Notes under the pieces: model-generated
The model's database searches: none
Seen by the model: only the letters and a program-made list of their open reading frames with translations
Told to the model about the DNA's origin: nothing
Position numbers and translations under genes: made by a program
DNA from: Physcomitrium patens
Taxonomy: Eukaryota > Streptophyta > Bryopsida > Funariales > Funariaceae
Reading direction: 5' to 3'
Assembly: GCF_000002425.4 (NCBI RefSeq)
Contig: NC_037265.1
Location: forward strand, 3,598,503-3,662,502
DNA length: 64,000 nucleotides
Part shown: in pieces, positions 9,488-21,368 of the stretch
Layout of the letters: each line of letters opens with the position of its first letter
Position numbering within the stretch: the stretch's first letter is position 1

Positions 9488-10494
9488 CTATTGTAGCTGG
9501 ACAAACTCGTTTTCCGACATATTATCTTCTTTCACAGCCATACTCCTCATTTTGTGATTGCATCGTTTCTTTGGACAATTTTGAGCACTGTGCTTTGGTT
9601 CTCCACAATATAAACATAATCCTTCTTGATGACGACAAGTCTTTTCTTGCTCAGTAAGAGGTTTGAAACATACTGCATCAATTTGCATATCCTCTACTTC
9701 CGAATGTATGTGTTGAAGAGGTGTTGGTGTTGCCATTGAATTATAGTAACGTTGAGGTCGACTTGTACGGTTTTCAGATCGGAATTCAAAAAGACGATTG
9801 TCATACTTCACAGCAAAGTCAATTGCTTGACTCAATATTTGAGGATCAAGTAAGTTGAGCATTAATTTTTTTACCTCAGATTGTAATCCGTAGAAAAATT
9901 GGCTAATAAGTGCAGCATCATCCCACTTGATATCAGTTACAAGTTGTCGAAATTGTGAAGCATATAATGTTATTGATCGATTGCCTTGTCGTAAAATACG
10001 GATCTTATTGATTGCAACACGAATTACATCATGTTCTCCATACATGGATCGAAACTCTGCCAAAAAAGCCTCTAGATTATCTAATATTGGATCTTGTCGT
10101 TCAAGAAAAGATGAAAACCACGATAGTGCTGAACCTAAAAGAAGCGTACCAATGAATCTAACTTTTGATCCTGGAGTTGGAAGCTTTGGAGTTGAAGTTC
10201 AATCACAAGTTGCACTTGATTGATAAATCCTCGAAACTTGGATCTGGTGCCATCAAACTTCTCGGGTAGGGCAATTCTTGGTTCTCTAACATTTGAAGGG
10301 CGCTCCATGATAGGAGAAAGAACATGGTTTGGTGCAGATGTTGAAGCAGCTCCAACCATTTTTATATCTTCACTTCCTTCCAATCTTGTTGCTCCTTGTG
10401 GTAGTAAATTCAGTTGATACATTGCAAGTATTAACTCCCTCAATTGCTCTTGCATTTGTGCCATTGCACTCTTTATTTCAAGAAGTTCTGCCAT
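9488..10494 (-). pseudogene. Element E gag
   Basis: Starts with ATG at 10494 (MAELLEIKSAMAQMQEQL). One frameshift at about 10100 separates the N-terminal part (KFDGTRSKFRGFINQVQL) from the C-terminal part. The latter ends with an intact CCHC knuckle, CLYCGEPKHSAQNC (CX2CX4HX4C), and the conserved UAG at 9490-9488. It would form the particle shell and bind genomic RNA. The pol frame overlaps the end in the -1 register. Confidence 0.9.
9509..9515 (-). promoter_or_regulatory. Candidate -1 frameshift heptamer, element E
   Basis: GGAAAAC read G-GAA-AAC in the gag frame, ending 18 nt before the UAG. The pol frame has a TAA two codons upstream of it, so the overlap that allows a -1 shift is confined to this heptamer and the next few codons. 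Confidence 0.5.
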
Positions 10495-10588
10495 GATAAC
10501 ACTTAGAAGAGAGAAGATGTCTAATATCGCTCAAGACAAATAGAAGAGAGGACTTGCGGACAAAGAAAATACTAAGGACAATATTAGT

Positions 10589-10616
10589 TTAGAAGAGGGT
10601 AATCCGTAACTTCTAA
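10589..10616 (-). ncRNA. Element E leader stem-loop
   Basis: A 7-bp perfect stem (10589-10595 with 10610-10616, TTAGAAG/CTTCTAA) closes a loop containing GGATTACCC on the minus strand. It is homologous to the hairpins in A, B and G, but the stem sequence differs while pairing is kept. A second, decayed copy of the loop is near 10640-10655. Confidence 0.6.
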
Positions 10617-10693
10617 TACGCTTATATCTTATCAAGAAAAAGGAGTAATCCACTTTTAATCAAGATTAGAAAAAGCTCTGATATTGTAGGTGT

Positions 10694-10704
10694 ACTCTTG
10701 TCAA
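10694..10704 (-). other. Element E primer-binding site (self-priming type)
   Basis: Minus-strand TTGACAAGAGT, 2 nt from the LTR edge at 10707, is the exact complement of the predicted transcript start ACTCTTGTCAA at 10892-10882. The TATA box (about 10915-10923) lies 31 nt upstream of that start. The sequence differs from element A but the pairing is the same length. Confidence 0.8.
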
Positions 10705-10706
10705 TC

Positions 10707-11267
10707 TGTGAAGGACAAGAACTCGATGAAAAAACAATTCAGACAAGTGAGCCTTCACTCAAAGAGAGGTAACAAAATATATATAAACAAGTATATATAT
10801 TGAAAGAGAAACTGGAATGGCTATTGCCAAAAGACAAGAAAATTAGAGACCCTTGAAACTAGACTAGAAGCAAGAAAGGAGTTGACAAGAGTGAAGAAGC
10901 CTTCACTCTTGTCTCTATATATACTATCTAACTAGGGGCTACATGGCGATGTTCTATAGGACCTCCAATATGTGTTGACTTTGTAGGACACATGCTTTGA
11001 CTTACAAGGCAAGTTTTTCTACGTGTGGGCTACATAGTTAGCTTGATCTTCAAGCTAACAACATGTGTGGCACATGGCTAACTTGTTGACCACGTTTCTT
11101 ATTTACAAAGTCAATTAAAGACACCTATGAAGTCAAAGCAGCATCTAGGAAGCTTCTAAGAAGCTTTCATATTAAATATTATAGAATAAACTTACTTTTA
11201 CCTACTTTTACTTACTTCTACCTATTTGTATATGTAATTATTAGCTTACATGATTATGGCCATGACA
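10707..11267 (-). repeat. Element E 5' LTR
   Basis: 561 bp running from TGTCATGG (right end) to CCTTCACA (left end) on the minus strand. It is similar along its length to the 538-bp LTRs of element B, including the TATA region and the ACTCTTGTCAA start. Confidence 0.88.
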
Positions 11268-14200
11268 CTTAGACCCCTTATCTTGTTTTACAATAGATGT
11301 GCATTTAGAACCTAAAAATCACAAAATCCTTGCTTGATAAGATTCAGGAGCCTTAGCCTGTTTTACAGACAAAGATTTTGTCAAAAATCAAAAAATATCT
11401 TTAGTCAAAAAAACTAAATTCGTACATGTAGAAGTCATAGATGGTCATTCGTTGTCTTCTGAAAATGTTACCTATGAGACTGTTCTTTTAGATATAACAA
11501 TTAAAGATCATAAAAGTATAGTAGTATTTAATATAATAATTTCTCCCTCTAATCTAGTTATTTTATGATTATCGTGGCTAGAAAAATATACCCCTAAAAT
11601 AGATTGGATTTCTCGTAACCTTGATTTTTTTGGTAGTATAATTCAAAATTGAGTTAACAAAATAGAAGTACAAAAGTCTAATACTTCCAAACCTTTACTG
11701 GTAGGTGTGAAAGTTTTTATGCATACTGCAAAAGGAGGATCATCTTTTGCTATATATGTTATGCCTATTTTTAATGGTGAAAAAATACAAAGTGGTATTC
11801 TTAGCCAATATGAAGAATTTCAAGATGTTCTTGAAAAAAAGAATACAAATATTCTTTTAGAGCATCCATCTTATGATTATTCAATTGATTTATAAGAAAG
11901 AGTTCAACCACCAATCTATAGCTTACGGCAAAATGAGTTGGTTGCATTAAAGGAGTATATTGATGAAAACTTAGCAAAGAATTTAATATGTCATTTTAAA
12001 TCCCGAGCCGGAGCTCTTATCTTATTTACAAAGAAGAAAGATGGATCTCTCCAAATATATGTGGATTATCGAGGACTCAATAAGATCACCATCAAAAATA
12101 AGTATCCTTTGCCTTTGATTTTAGGACTTCTTGACTAACTCAATCAAACAAAGATCTATACCAAAATAGATCTACGAAGAGTATACAACTTAGTTCGTAT
12201 CAATGAAAGAGATGAATGAAAGTCTGCTTTTTGAACTAAGTATGGATATTTTGAATATAATGTCATACCTTTTGGACTCATGAATGGACGAGCTACTTTT
12301 CAATATCTTAAAAATAATATTTTTTGTGAATTTTTAGATGATTTTGTCATTTTTTTATTTAGACGACATTCTAATCTATTCTAAGAATATAGAAGAACAT
12401 GAACTTCATATTTGTCATGTATTACAAAAACTTAGAGATGTAGGATTATATGCTAAGTTAAAAAAGTATATATTCCACAATACTCAAGTTGACTTTTTAG
12501 GATACATCATTTCTAACAAAGTTCTTATGATGGATTCCAAGAATGTCCAAACTATTATAGATTGGAAGATTCCAAGGACCGTGCGAGATGTGCAATGCTT
12601 TTTAGTCTTTGCTAATTACTATCAAATCTTCATCAAGAACTTTTTTCAAGTTGCAGCTCCACTTATATGTTTGACTTGTAAAGACAAATTTCAATAGAAT
12701 AAAGAAGCAAAAGCATCATTTGATGCTTTAAAGAAATAAATTACTTCTACACCAATCTTGTATTACATCAATTTTTCTAAGGCATTTTTTTATGGAAGTA
12801 GATGCATCAAACTTTGCTATGGGTGCCGTGTTGTCACAAATGGAAACAGATGATAAACTCCACTCAGTAGCTTTTCATTCTAGGAAATTTTTAACAGTCA
12901 AAATTAATTATGAGATCCATGATAAAGAGCTCCTTGCAATTGTGGATTCATTTTAAAAATTACATCATTATCTAGAAGGCACTTCAAGTCCAATTACTGT
13001 ATATACAAATCATAAGAATCTCAAGTACTTCATGTCAGCACATGTTTTAAATTGTCGTCAAGCCCATTGGAGCATATCTTTATCTAGATTCAATTTTAAG
13101 ATCATTTATCGACTCAAAAAATAAAGTCTATCAGATGCTCTTTTTAGACATTCTTATCTTGTATCAAAAGAAGGAGATGCATCTTTTATTCAACAAAGAA
13201 TGATTTTCTTCAAGCCTGAGCATTTTCATCTTCGAGCAATAAAGTCAACATTGATTGTTGATTCAATCTTTATCAAGCAAATCTAATTAAGTATGTCCTC
13301 TGATCCTTTTGTTCATAATATCAAGAATCTTTCTTCTAAGTCTCATGATATTTCAAAGTTCTAGTTCAAGAATAACCTTCTTTATTTTGAAGGATGTCTA
13401 TATGTTTTAGAAAGAGAAGTACGTCTATGAGTTCTTCAAGCTTGTCATGACTTTTCAGCCATAGGATATTTTGGATACAATTAGACTTTAGAGCTTATAT
13501 CTAGAGATTTTTGGTGGTCGCAAATGTGGAAGGCAATAAAAAAACTTTGTACAATCATGTGATACTTGTTCAAGTTCCAAAACTCCTTGCGATCGACTTT
13601 GTAGACTTCTTCAACCATTACCAATTCTAGAACAACCATGGTCTTTTATTTCTATGGATTTTATTACAGATCTTCCAATCTCATGTTCATATGACTTCAT
13701 ATTTGTAATCGTAGATCCCTTCACCAAAATATCATATTTTGTCCCATGTACAAAATCTATTTCAAGTGAACAACTGAATATTTTCTTGGCAATATCTATC
13801 ACTATCATGGATTACCAAAGGATAATATATCGAATGAAAAGACTCAATTTGTATCTAGATTTTGAAGAATCCTATTTAAGATTCTAAAGGTAGATATAAA
13901 GTTTTCTTTGGTATTTCATCCTCAAACTGATGGACAAACGAAACGAGTAAATCAAGTTTTGAAGTAGCATTTGAAGTGTACCATCAACTATCATGAAGAT
14001 GATTGGACAACTCTTTTTCCATTGGTAGAGTTTACATACAATAATTTGGTATATTCTTCTACTCAACAAACATCTTTCATTGCCAATTATGATTATCATC
14101 TACAACTTCATACTCTTGATTTTTTAAACGTTGATAATCTTGCGACAGAAGATTTAGCAAATCAATTATTAAAGCTACATACAACAATTAAGATACAATT

Positions 14201-14339
14201 AAAAGGAGCTCAAGAATATCAAAAAATCAACGCAGATTCCTATCGTAAAGAACAACCACAATTCAACGTATGTGATAAGGTATGGTTACTTTGACAAAAT
14301 ATCAAGACTACTTGCCCTTGTGATGAGTTAGACTATCGT
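11268..14339 (+). pseudogene. Element D, degenerate B-like pol (first part)
   Basis: Strongly decayed plus-strand pol. Homology to element B starts at the first base after the E LTR, in the protease region (DSGAL near 11350), then RT ([16 protein letters not shown] near 12070; YLDD near 12360), RNase H (EVDASNFA near 12800) and integrase (about 13420-14300). Many stops and small indels. No gag or 5' LTR is present here, as expected if they lie left of E outside the window. The sequence breaks at DYR, where element C is inserted, and resumes at 22703. Confidence 0.85.
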
Positions 14340-15392
14340 TGTCGTGTTGTAACACGATTATACAGTGAAAATAAAAAGAAAGGGGAATTTTATTAATATT
14401 CAGTTACCTCGAATATTGGGAGCATCGACCAACTCCAGTACAAATACTGAGTGGTCAGGTTTAGTCACTCCGTTACAGTCAGCCGGGGCATACTGAAATG
14501 CTCCATTCGATCCCAATAACGGGAGTCAGCAGGAAGAGAAGGACCAATTCACAAGACGGGTTCGAGGAGCCAATTGGATCCAATTTCAATAATCCAATCC
14601 GTGTCCTCTTATCCAATATGAGACCTGAATTGGCCGGTCAACCCAGTGTAGTCTAATTACGGAAAATCCAGGTCTTACTATGGGTCTTAGCCAATCTGAC
14701 GCGAGGACCAATTTGACCCAATTACTGGAACATCCAGGTTACTACGGGCATCTTTCCCAATATAGGACCTGAATTGGTCGGGCGACTCAATGTGGTCCCG
14801 ATTACGGGGTTCGATTCTGTTTCAGGCTGTCCTGTTCTCTGTGCCGTCTCAGGGAACGTTGTTTTCGGTAAATGGATTTCTTAAAGGCAAAAACGGAGGA
14901 GAAAGCTTGACGGCGAGAGCCAATTTCGGATCCAAGCTTGAGGTGGGAGCCAATTCCGGATCTAAGACGGAAGATTGAAGAAATGAAGTGGGTTTGAATA
15001 CTCTTGACTGTTTTGTGAAATCGAGTTACGTCTGTGATTGAAGGATTAAAAGGGTGTCTATAGGATTGAGTATGCGGAGTGAATGAAATTTATTGGGTTA
15101 ATCTAACAAGACAGTCAGTGGATACAAGATCGTAAGTACAAAGCAGTATTGAAGGTTAACAGTTTGGGTTGTACGGGGTTCTCTGTAACGTCTAGAGACC
15201 TACCGGTTGGGGCAAAAAGGACTTCGACAAGCAGTCGAAGAGCACCTGATAGATTTACGGTACATTGTTGCAGTCGTTTATATTCCAGCAGTCAAAAACT
15301 GATAGACTGCTTGACTATCGGCGAATCTCCATACTACCTTCTACAGCCAGACGCCCGGCGCGTTCTCAAGCAGGAAAGCACGTAATACGACA
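14340..15392 (+). repeat. Element C 5' LTR (with internal deletion)
   Basis: 1053 bp. Collinear with the 3' LTR at 21369-22702 except for about 280 bp missing after AGAAAT (near 14982). Other differences are scattered, mostly transitions. Confidence 0.92.
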
Positions 15393-15396
15393 TAAG

Positions 15397-15412
15397 TGGT
15401 GAACCGGACGTG
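15397..15412 (+). other. Element C primer-binding site (tRNA type)
   Basis: TGGTGAACCGGACGTG starts 4 nt after the 5' LTR. TGG followed by tRNA-complementary sequence is the usual form of an LTR-element primer site. I cannot assign the tRNA with confidence. It contrasts with the self-priming sites of the other families here. Confidence 0.6.
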
Positions 15413-15463
15413 AAAGCTTGAGGTAGAAGGTATTGGATTTCGGTTGATTTTATCTTTATTTTT

Positions 15464-16915
15464 ATGGAAAATAAAAATAAAAATTTTGAAGGATTTTTGG
15501 GAGAAATTTCTGGGGGGGAGTCTTCTAAAGGACAAGGTATGCACATGGATCCGTCTATTGCTAGTTTGTTTCAAGCCTTCTCATTGTCAATGCAGCAACA
15601 ACAAAGCAATGATCGAAAGGAAGCTTTGGCAACCAAAGCATTGCAAGCAGTGGTCAATAAAATTGATCAATTTGATGGGAGGAATATTTCAAGGTATTTA
15701 AGATGTTATGTTCGTGAAATGGAATTAAATCGGATTTCTGAGAAGAAAATGGTTGCACTATTTGGACTTGCCACGATACCGGAGATAAGGGACCACATTA
15801 CATCGATTACGGATCGTTGTGGGAATTCATGGGAGGATTTTTCACATGCATTGAAAGACGAATATTTCTTGGAAGATGCTGATCGCGTTACTAAGAAGTT
15901 GTTTCTGGGATGGATTGAACGGCCCAATAAGAATTTGCAAGCAACAGAGCTACTAAGGGAATTTGAGAGGCAGTACTCTCAATTATCGAAGGTAGAAAAA
16001 TTGACATTGGAGCCGAACAAAGTTGATCTATTTCTTCAAGCTGCTGATGGAGAATTGCAAGAGAAATTAGAACCCCTTCTTGAAGACAAAGAAGAAGATG
16101 AAGGATTGATAACGAAGTGGAAGAACGTTGAAGATGCGGTGGGGTTGCTTACAAAAAAAGAAAGGAGGAAGGATAGGAGCAATATTCCGAAAACAGTACA
16201 AGCACCCAAAGCTCCAGTACGTACAACACCACCGACAATGCCTACAGTTCAACCTTCGACATCCTTGTCAAAGAAAACAGATATGGGTATGGAAGAAATT
16301 ATACGAGGAATGCGAGATCTTCAAATCAAATTGGCAAGACTTGAAGAGAATACTTCTATAAATAATTCGAAGAATGTTTCAAAACAAGGATATATACAAA
16401 GATGCATTTGGTGTGATGATGCTTCATACACTAGAAAAGATTGCAATGAATTTAATAATATGATACGGTAGGGAATTATTTGCTGGAAAGATGGGAAGAT
16501 AGCATTGAAAGATAGGGAGGATCTTCTTCAAACCAATTTTGGCAAGGGAGGAATGAGAGCATTGGTTCAAGATTACTTAAAAGAGCATGAAACAGTAGTA
16601 CGAGAAAGTGCAAGTTATGGTGCTAGAGTAGATGATGCAATTGGTGGAAGTACGGAAACTAGTGAGTTTTGGGCTTCTGCCGTTTCTACAATGCAAGAAG
16701 GGAAATTACCTCGAGAAGCGTTATTGAGAACTGCAGCTACAATACGAGGAAGAACAGGTTGGGAGGATCCTGTTGAGTCTCTTTCAGTTCATGCATATAT
16801 TGCTAAGAGCCAACATGAAGCTTTGATGGAAGAAAAAAGACGAGGAAATTTTGATGATACTAGAGAAGGAAATTCTTTTAAGAGGCAAACTCGAGGAGAC
16901 AAGGCTCGGGAGGCA
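15464..16915 (+). pseudogene. Element C gag (truncated by the assembly gap)
   Basis: Starts with ATG at 15464 (MENKNKNFEGFLGEI) and is open for 335 codons to TAG at 16469-16471. The same frame then continues (KDREDLLQTNFGKGGMRAL) into the N gap. The capsid-like region has FDGRNISRYLRCYVREMEL near residue 73. The nucleocapsid knuckle is CIWCDDASYTRKDC, a CX2CX4HX4C finger whose His is Tyr. The pattern resembles gag/protease proteins of Ty3-like elements common in seed-free plants and fungi, from general family knowledge. The TAG fits a CAG-to-TAG change. Confidence 0.8.
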
Positions 16916-17580
16916 NNNNNNNNNNNNNNNNNNNNNNNNNNNNNNNNNNNNNNNNNNNNNNNNNNNNNNNNNNNNNNNNNNNNNNNNNNNNNNNNNNNNN
17001 NNNNNNNNNNNNNNNNNNNNNNNNNNNNNNNNNNNNNNNNNNNNNNNNNNNNNNNNNNNNNNNNNNNNNNNNNNNNNNNNNNNNNNNNNNNNNNNNNNNN
17101 NNNNNNNNNNNNNNNNNNNNNNNNNNNNNNNNNNNNNNNNNNNNNNNNNNNNNNNNNNNNNNNNNNNNNNNNNNNNNNNNNNNNNNNNNNNNNNNNNNNN
17201 NNNNNNNNNNNNNNNNNNNNNNNNNNNNNNNNNNNNNNNNNNNNNNNNNNNNNNNNNNNNNNNNNNNNNNNNNNNNNNNNNNNNNNNNNNNNNNNNNNNN
17301 NNNNNNNNNNNNNNNNNNNNNNNNNNNNNNNNNNNNNNNNNNNNNNNNNNNNNNNNNNNNNNNNNNNNNNNNNNNNNNNNNNNNNNNNNNNNNNNNNNNN
17401 NNNNNNNNNNNNNNNNNNNNNNNNNNNNNNNNNNNNNNNNNNNNNNNNNNNNNNNNNNNNNNNNNNNNNNNNNNNNNNNNNNNNNNNNNNNNNNNNNNNN
17501 NNNNNNNNNNNNNNNNNNNNNNNNNNNNNNNNNNNNNNNNNNNNNNNNNNNNNNNNNNNNNNNNNNNNNNNNNNNNNNNN
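16916..17580. other. Assembly gap (665 N)
   Basis: Run of N within element C between the end of gag and the retropepsin region. True length unknown. Any reading frame drawn across it is meaningless. Confidence 1.
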
Positions 17581-20500
17581 AGCAACATTTCTTCGTTCAG
17601 ATACAACGTCTTATCCGTTGATTTTAGGACAACCTTATATCACGGCAACACGGATGGAAACAAAGATACTTGACGATGGTTCTGCTTATGTAAGGATACA
17701 GAGCGAAGATGGGAGGAAAGCTGTACAATTTCTATCAGTACCTCCTAACCATGAACGGAATCGAGATAGGTTGAGGGAGAAACCATTGCCAAAGATTGTT
17801 GAAGGATTTAAGGATTTTGGGGAGGTACCACTGTAAAGCGAGATCATGAAGGTACAAAAGAGGAGGTACTCTCGCGAGATGAAGGTGCCTTTGATGCGAG
17901 TTTTATTGGTATATTGGAGAATGGAAATATTATGTATAAGAAAGTTGATGATTTTAAAAGAAAAGAAAGAAAAAGATTATATGATATTGAAGGACAGTTA
18001 TGCAAGATAGGTACATTGCAAGATGATGAGAGGATTTTGGGTGTTTATGAAGAAAATGGACTGGAAGATTCATTGGAATTGATTACATCTATTGGGTTAG
18101 GGGATAATGATAAGATTGTTGAGATTCATTCGAGAGAGGTTTATACCATGCTTGAATCTTTTCAAGCACCAAAAGTCACAGTAGAGACGAGATATAAAAC
18201 GGCAGATAAGAAGGTAAAGCCTGTTGCCGGACCATTACTAGAGGATTCTAAAGAACAAATGGGAGAAGCATCAAAAGAAGCGAGTTTAAGAGATCCAATG
18301 AGTATTGGACATCAGTTTACTGAAGAGACTTTTGAAGAATTGAAGATTGGTTCTGATGGTTCTTTATTGCCAGAGGAAATTACTTGCTTCAAAAAGATGT
18401 TGGCTAAACAAGGTAGATCGTTTGCCTTCGAATCTCATGAAATTGGGTGTGTGGATCCAAATATTATAACACCTATGGTTATCTTCACTGTACCGCATGT
18501 ACCTTGGAATCTAAGACCAATTCCAGTACCGAGGGCACATTTACCTAAATTGGTGAAACTATTGAAAGAAAAGATAAAGATGAAAATATTAGAACCTTCA
18601 TTTGCGCCGTATTCTAGTCGATGGTTTACGGTACCTAAGAAGAATGGGTCACTACGGTTTATTCAAGATATGCAGCCGGTGAATGCTTTAACTGTCAGGA
18701 ATGCAGGAATTGGACCTATTGTGGATGAATTTGCTGAGGCGTTTGCTGGAAGGGCGATCTATTCAATGGATGATTTGTATTCAGGTTATGATCAATTTCA
18801 ACTTGCCGAAGGAAGTAGAGATATGACAACGATGAGAACACCGCTTGGATTGGTTAGAATGTGCACTCTTCCTCAAGGCGCGACCAACTCAGTTGCGCAT
18901 ATGATGAATGGGATGAATAAAGTATTGAGAGATTTTATTCCGGAAAAGACTATGCCTTTTCTGGATGATGTTCCTATAAAAGGGTGCAGAGAAGGAGACA
19001 AGGATGAAACTTTAGATACGAGGGGATGTCGCAGATATATTGTTGATCATATACAAGATTGTGAAAAGATTTTAACTCGGCTTGGAGAAGTTCATCTTAC
19101 ATTATCGGGTATGAAGTCCGTATTTGGAGTGCGAGAGGTTGTAATTGTTGGACATTTATGTGGATCTTACGGAAGAAAACCAGATCCGACTAAAGTTGAT
19201 GCAATTGGAAGGATGAAAGAGGATTGTGGTTCTTTAACAGAGGTTCGCAGGTTTTTGGGTGCATGTGTATTTTATCGAATCTGGATCCCTCATTTTGCTC
19301 CCATGATTGCCCATCTAAAATTCATGCCGCCATGGTCCAGACATCACGTTAAGTTATCTGTGTTTAAATGTAGCAAATCATACCAACATGATTGATGTCC
19401 CTCCATATTGAGGAAGGTTGATTATAAGTGCAATAGACCAGTGATTCTTACTGTAGACGCTAGTCCAATTGCCGTTGGATGGGCGGTGGGTCAAGATGAT
19501 TCGAATGGGAGTAGATTTGCAGTTTGATTTGGGACTAAAGTTTTAAGTATTCGTCAGCGTGCATATTCGCAAGTCAAAAGAGAACTTTGGGGAGTCGTTT
19601 CGGCTATGAAAGTTGAAAAGGACTATTTGATTGGGGCAGTAGTAGTAATTGAAACAGATTGCTTGCCATTGCTTGGAATGATTATTAACTGTTCAACGCC
19701 AGATATTGCAATGTTGAGATGGATTGCTTATATTAAGTCACTAAATCCAGAATTTAAGCTTATCACTGGAAAGGACAATTTAGTAGCAGACATGCTATCT
19801 CGAGCAAGATACGAGAGGGAAGACAAAATGGTTGAAGACATTGATGATGTCGGATTGAAATTCTATTCAATATCAAATCTCAACAGAGAAGGCAAGCTAT
19901 TTCTTGAAGAATCTTATGAAGGAGAATTATTGGATATTGGTCATTATTTGAATACCTTGTCTAAGCAGGGGAATTGGTTTACAGAAAAATTCAAACAAAT
20001 AAGAAAAAAAGCATATGGATTTTTACTTCGAGATGGATTCTTATGGAAGAGACCGAAGAAAGGAATTGGGATGCCACAACAAGTGATAGGCAAAAGGGAA
20101 GAAAAACTAAAATTATTAAAAGAGTTTCATGATAGTTTATGGGCAGGGCATAGAGGAATCTGGGCTACTTTTGCTAAACTCAAGGAACAATATTGGTGGA
20201 AAAATATGTATCAAGATGTGCTCTCATTTGTAGAGTCATGTGAAATCTGTCAATCATATTCTAATATCCAACATCGAGATGGTCTTCATCCTACGTATCC
20301 TCTGGCTATTCATTTTAAATGGGTTGTTGATTTGGTTATTATGCCGGTTGGGTTATGGCAGATGAGATATTTGGTTTAAGATTGTGAAGATTTATCAAAT
20401 CAAGTAGAAGGAAGAGCATTGAGGACAAAATCTACAGAGGGGATTTGTAGGTTTTTGCTTGAAGATGTCATTTGCCATTACGGGTGCGTAGGAAAAATCA

Positions 20501-21306
20501 CTGCAGATCGTGGAGAATTAAATGCACAAGGAGCTCGTAAGTTCTTTATAAGATGTGGAGTTAAACTATCACTGACTACTGCTTATAATCCGGAAGGGAA
20601 TGCGAAAAGCGAACGCGGTCACCCGCCGATTGTGAAAGCATTGGTTAAAGCTTGTAATGGGAAGGTTAAAGAGTGGCCACGGCTTTTGTCATTTGCATTA
20701 TGGGCTGATCGAACAACACATAGTTCGGTGACAGGATATATGCCAGTAGAACTTATGACAGGTCAAAAACCAATTATGCCGATTGAAGAAAAGGTACTTA
20801 CTTGGAGTATGCTACCATGGGAAGATGGATTGACAAGAGAAGAACTTCTGGCTATTAGGATTCGACAATTGGAGCAAAGAACGGAAGATGTGCAGATAGC
20901 ATTGGAAAGGTTAAAAAGAGCAAGGTTACAAAATAAGGCGTGATTCGATAAGCAACATCGATTGAGACCAAAAGCAATCGAGGAAGGTGACTGGGTACTT
21001 GTTTATGACAATAGTCTGGATAATCAACATAGTACTTTGCGGAAATTTTTAAAACGTTGGTTTGGACCATATGTTGTAACAACTGTTCATGATAATGCGA
21101 CTTACTCATTACGGGAGTTAGATGGTACAAAATTGAAAATACCAATTGCAGGGAAGCGAGTAAAAATATTTAAACGAAGACACGCGGAGATGAATATGGA
21201 AGACTTTAATGAAGGTACAGAGATTCCGCAGCAAGAAGATGAAAGTGATATGGATAATGAAGGTGACGACGACGAACTGGACAAAGACGTAGGGGATATA
21301 TTCTGA
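17581..21306 (+). pseudogene. Element C pol (protease end, RT, RNase H, integrase)
   Basis: Protease remnant (YPLILGQPYITATR near 17615), then a one-base frameshift near 17835. After that a single frame carries everything to 21306. RT has FLDD at about 18958-18969 in place of YxDD. RNase H has TVDASPIAVGWAVGQD near 19460 and a TGA at 19525-19527. The integrase HHCC finger (H...H with CEICQ) is at about 20120-20260; the DDE residues are in VVDL, TADRGE and SERGH at about 20320, 20510 and 20615. The C-terminus is acidic (about 21235-21305) with no chromodomain. Other stops are at 19393, 20377 and 20941. The RT/RNase H connection near 19320-19410 is scrambled. Confidence 0.88.
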
Positions 21307-21356
21307 ATCAAACAGCAATTGGATAAATTGGTGCATACCGGAGGATGCACAGGTTC

Positions 21357-21368
21357 AGAGGGGGTGGA
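21357..21368 (+). other. Element C polypurine tract
   Basis: Purine-rich AGAGGGGGTGGA immediately precedes the TGTCG start of the 3' LTR, the expected site of plus-strand priming. Confidence 0.8.

Larger units (their letters stand above)
6688..11267 (-). mobile_element. Element E (B-like chromovirus), right part
   Basis: Minus-strand Ty3/gypsy element whose left part is 1-498, split by element A. It carries a 561-bp 5' LTR, primer site, leader, gag, pol and the junction with A. Its LTR ends exactly where plus-strand element D sequence begins (11268, CTTAG), so E was inserted into D. Its 3' end and the left half of D should lie beyond position 1. Confidence 0.9.

Noticed and set aside
15393..15412. 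Self-priming site in element C
   Set aside because: The sequence after the 5' LTR begins TAAGTGGTGAACC, the usual tRNA-type form with TGG, and I found no 11-nt complement at a plausible transcript start in the C LTR.
16851..17621. Long frames across the N run
   Set aside because: They are open only because N codons are not read as stops.
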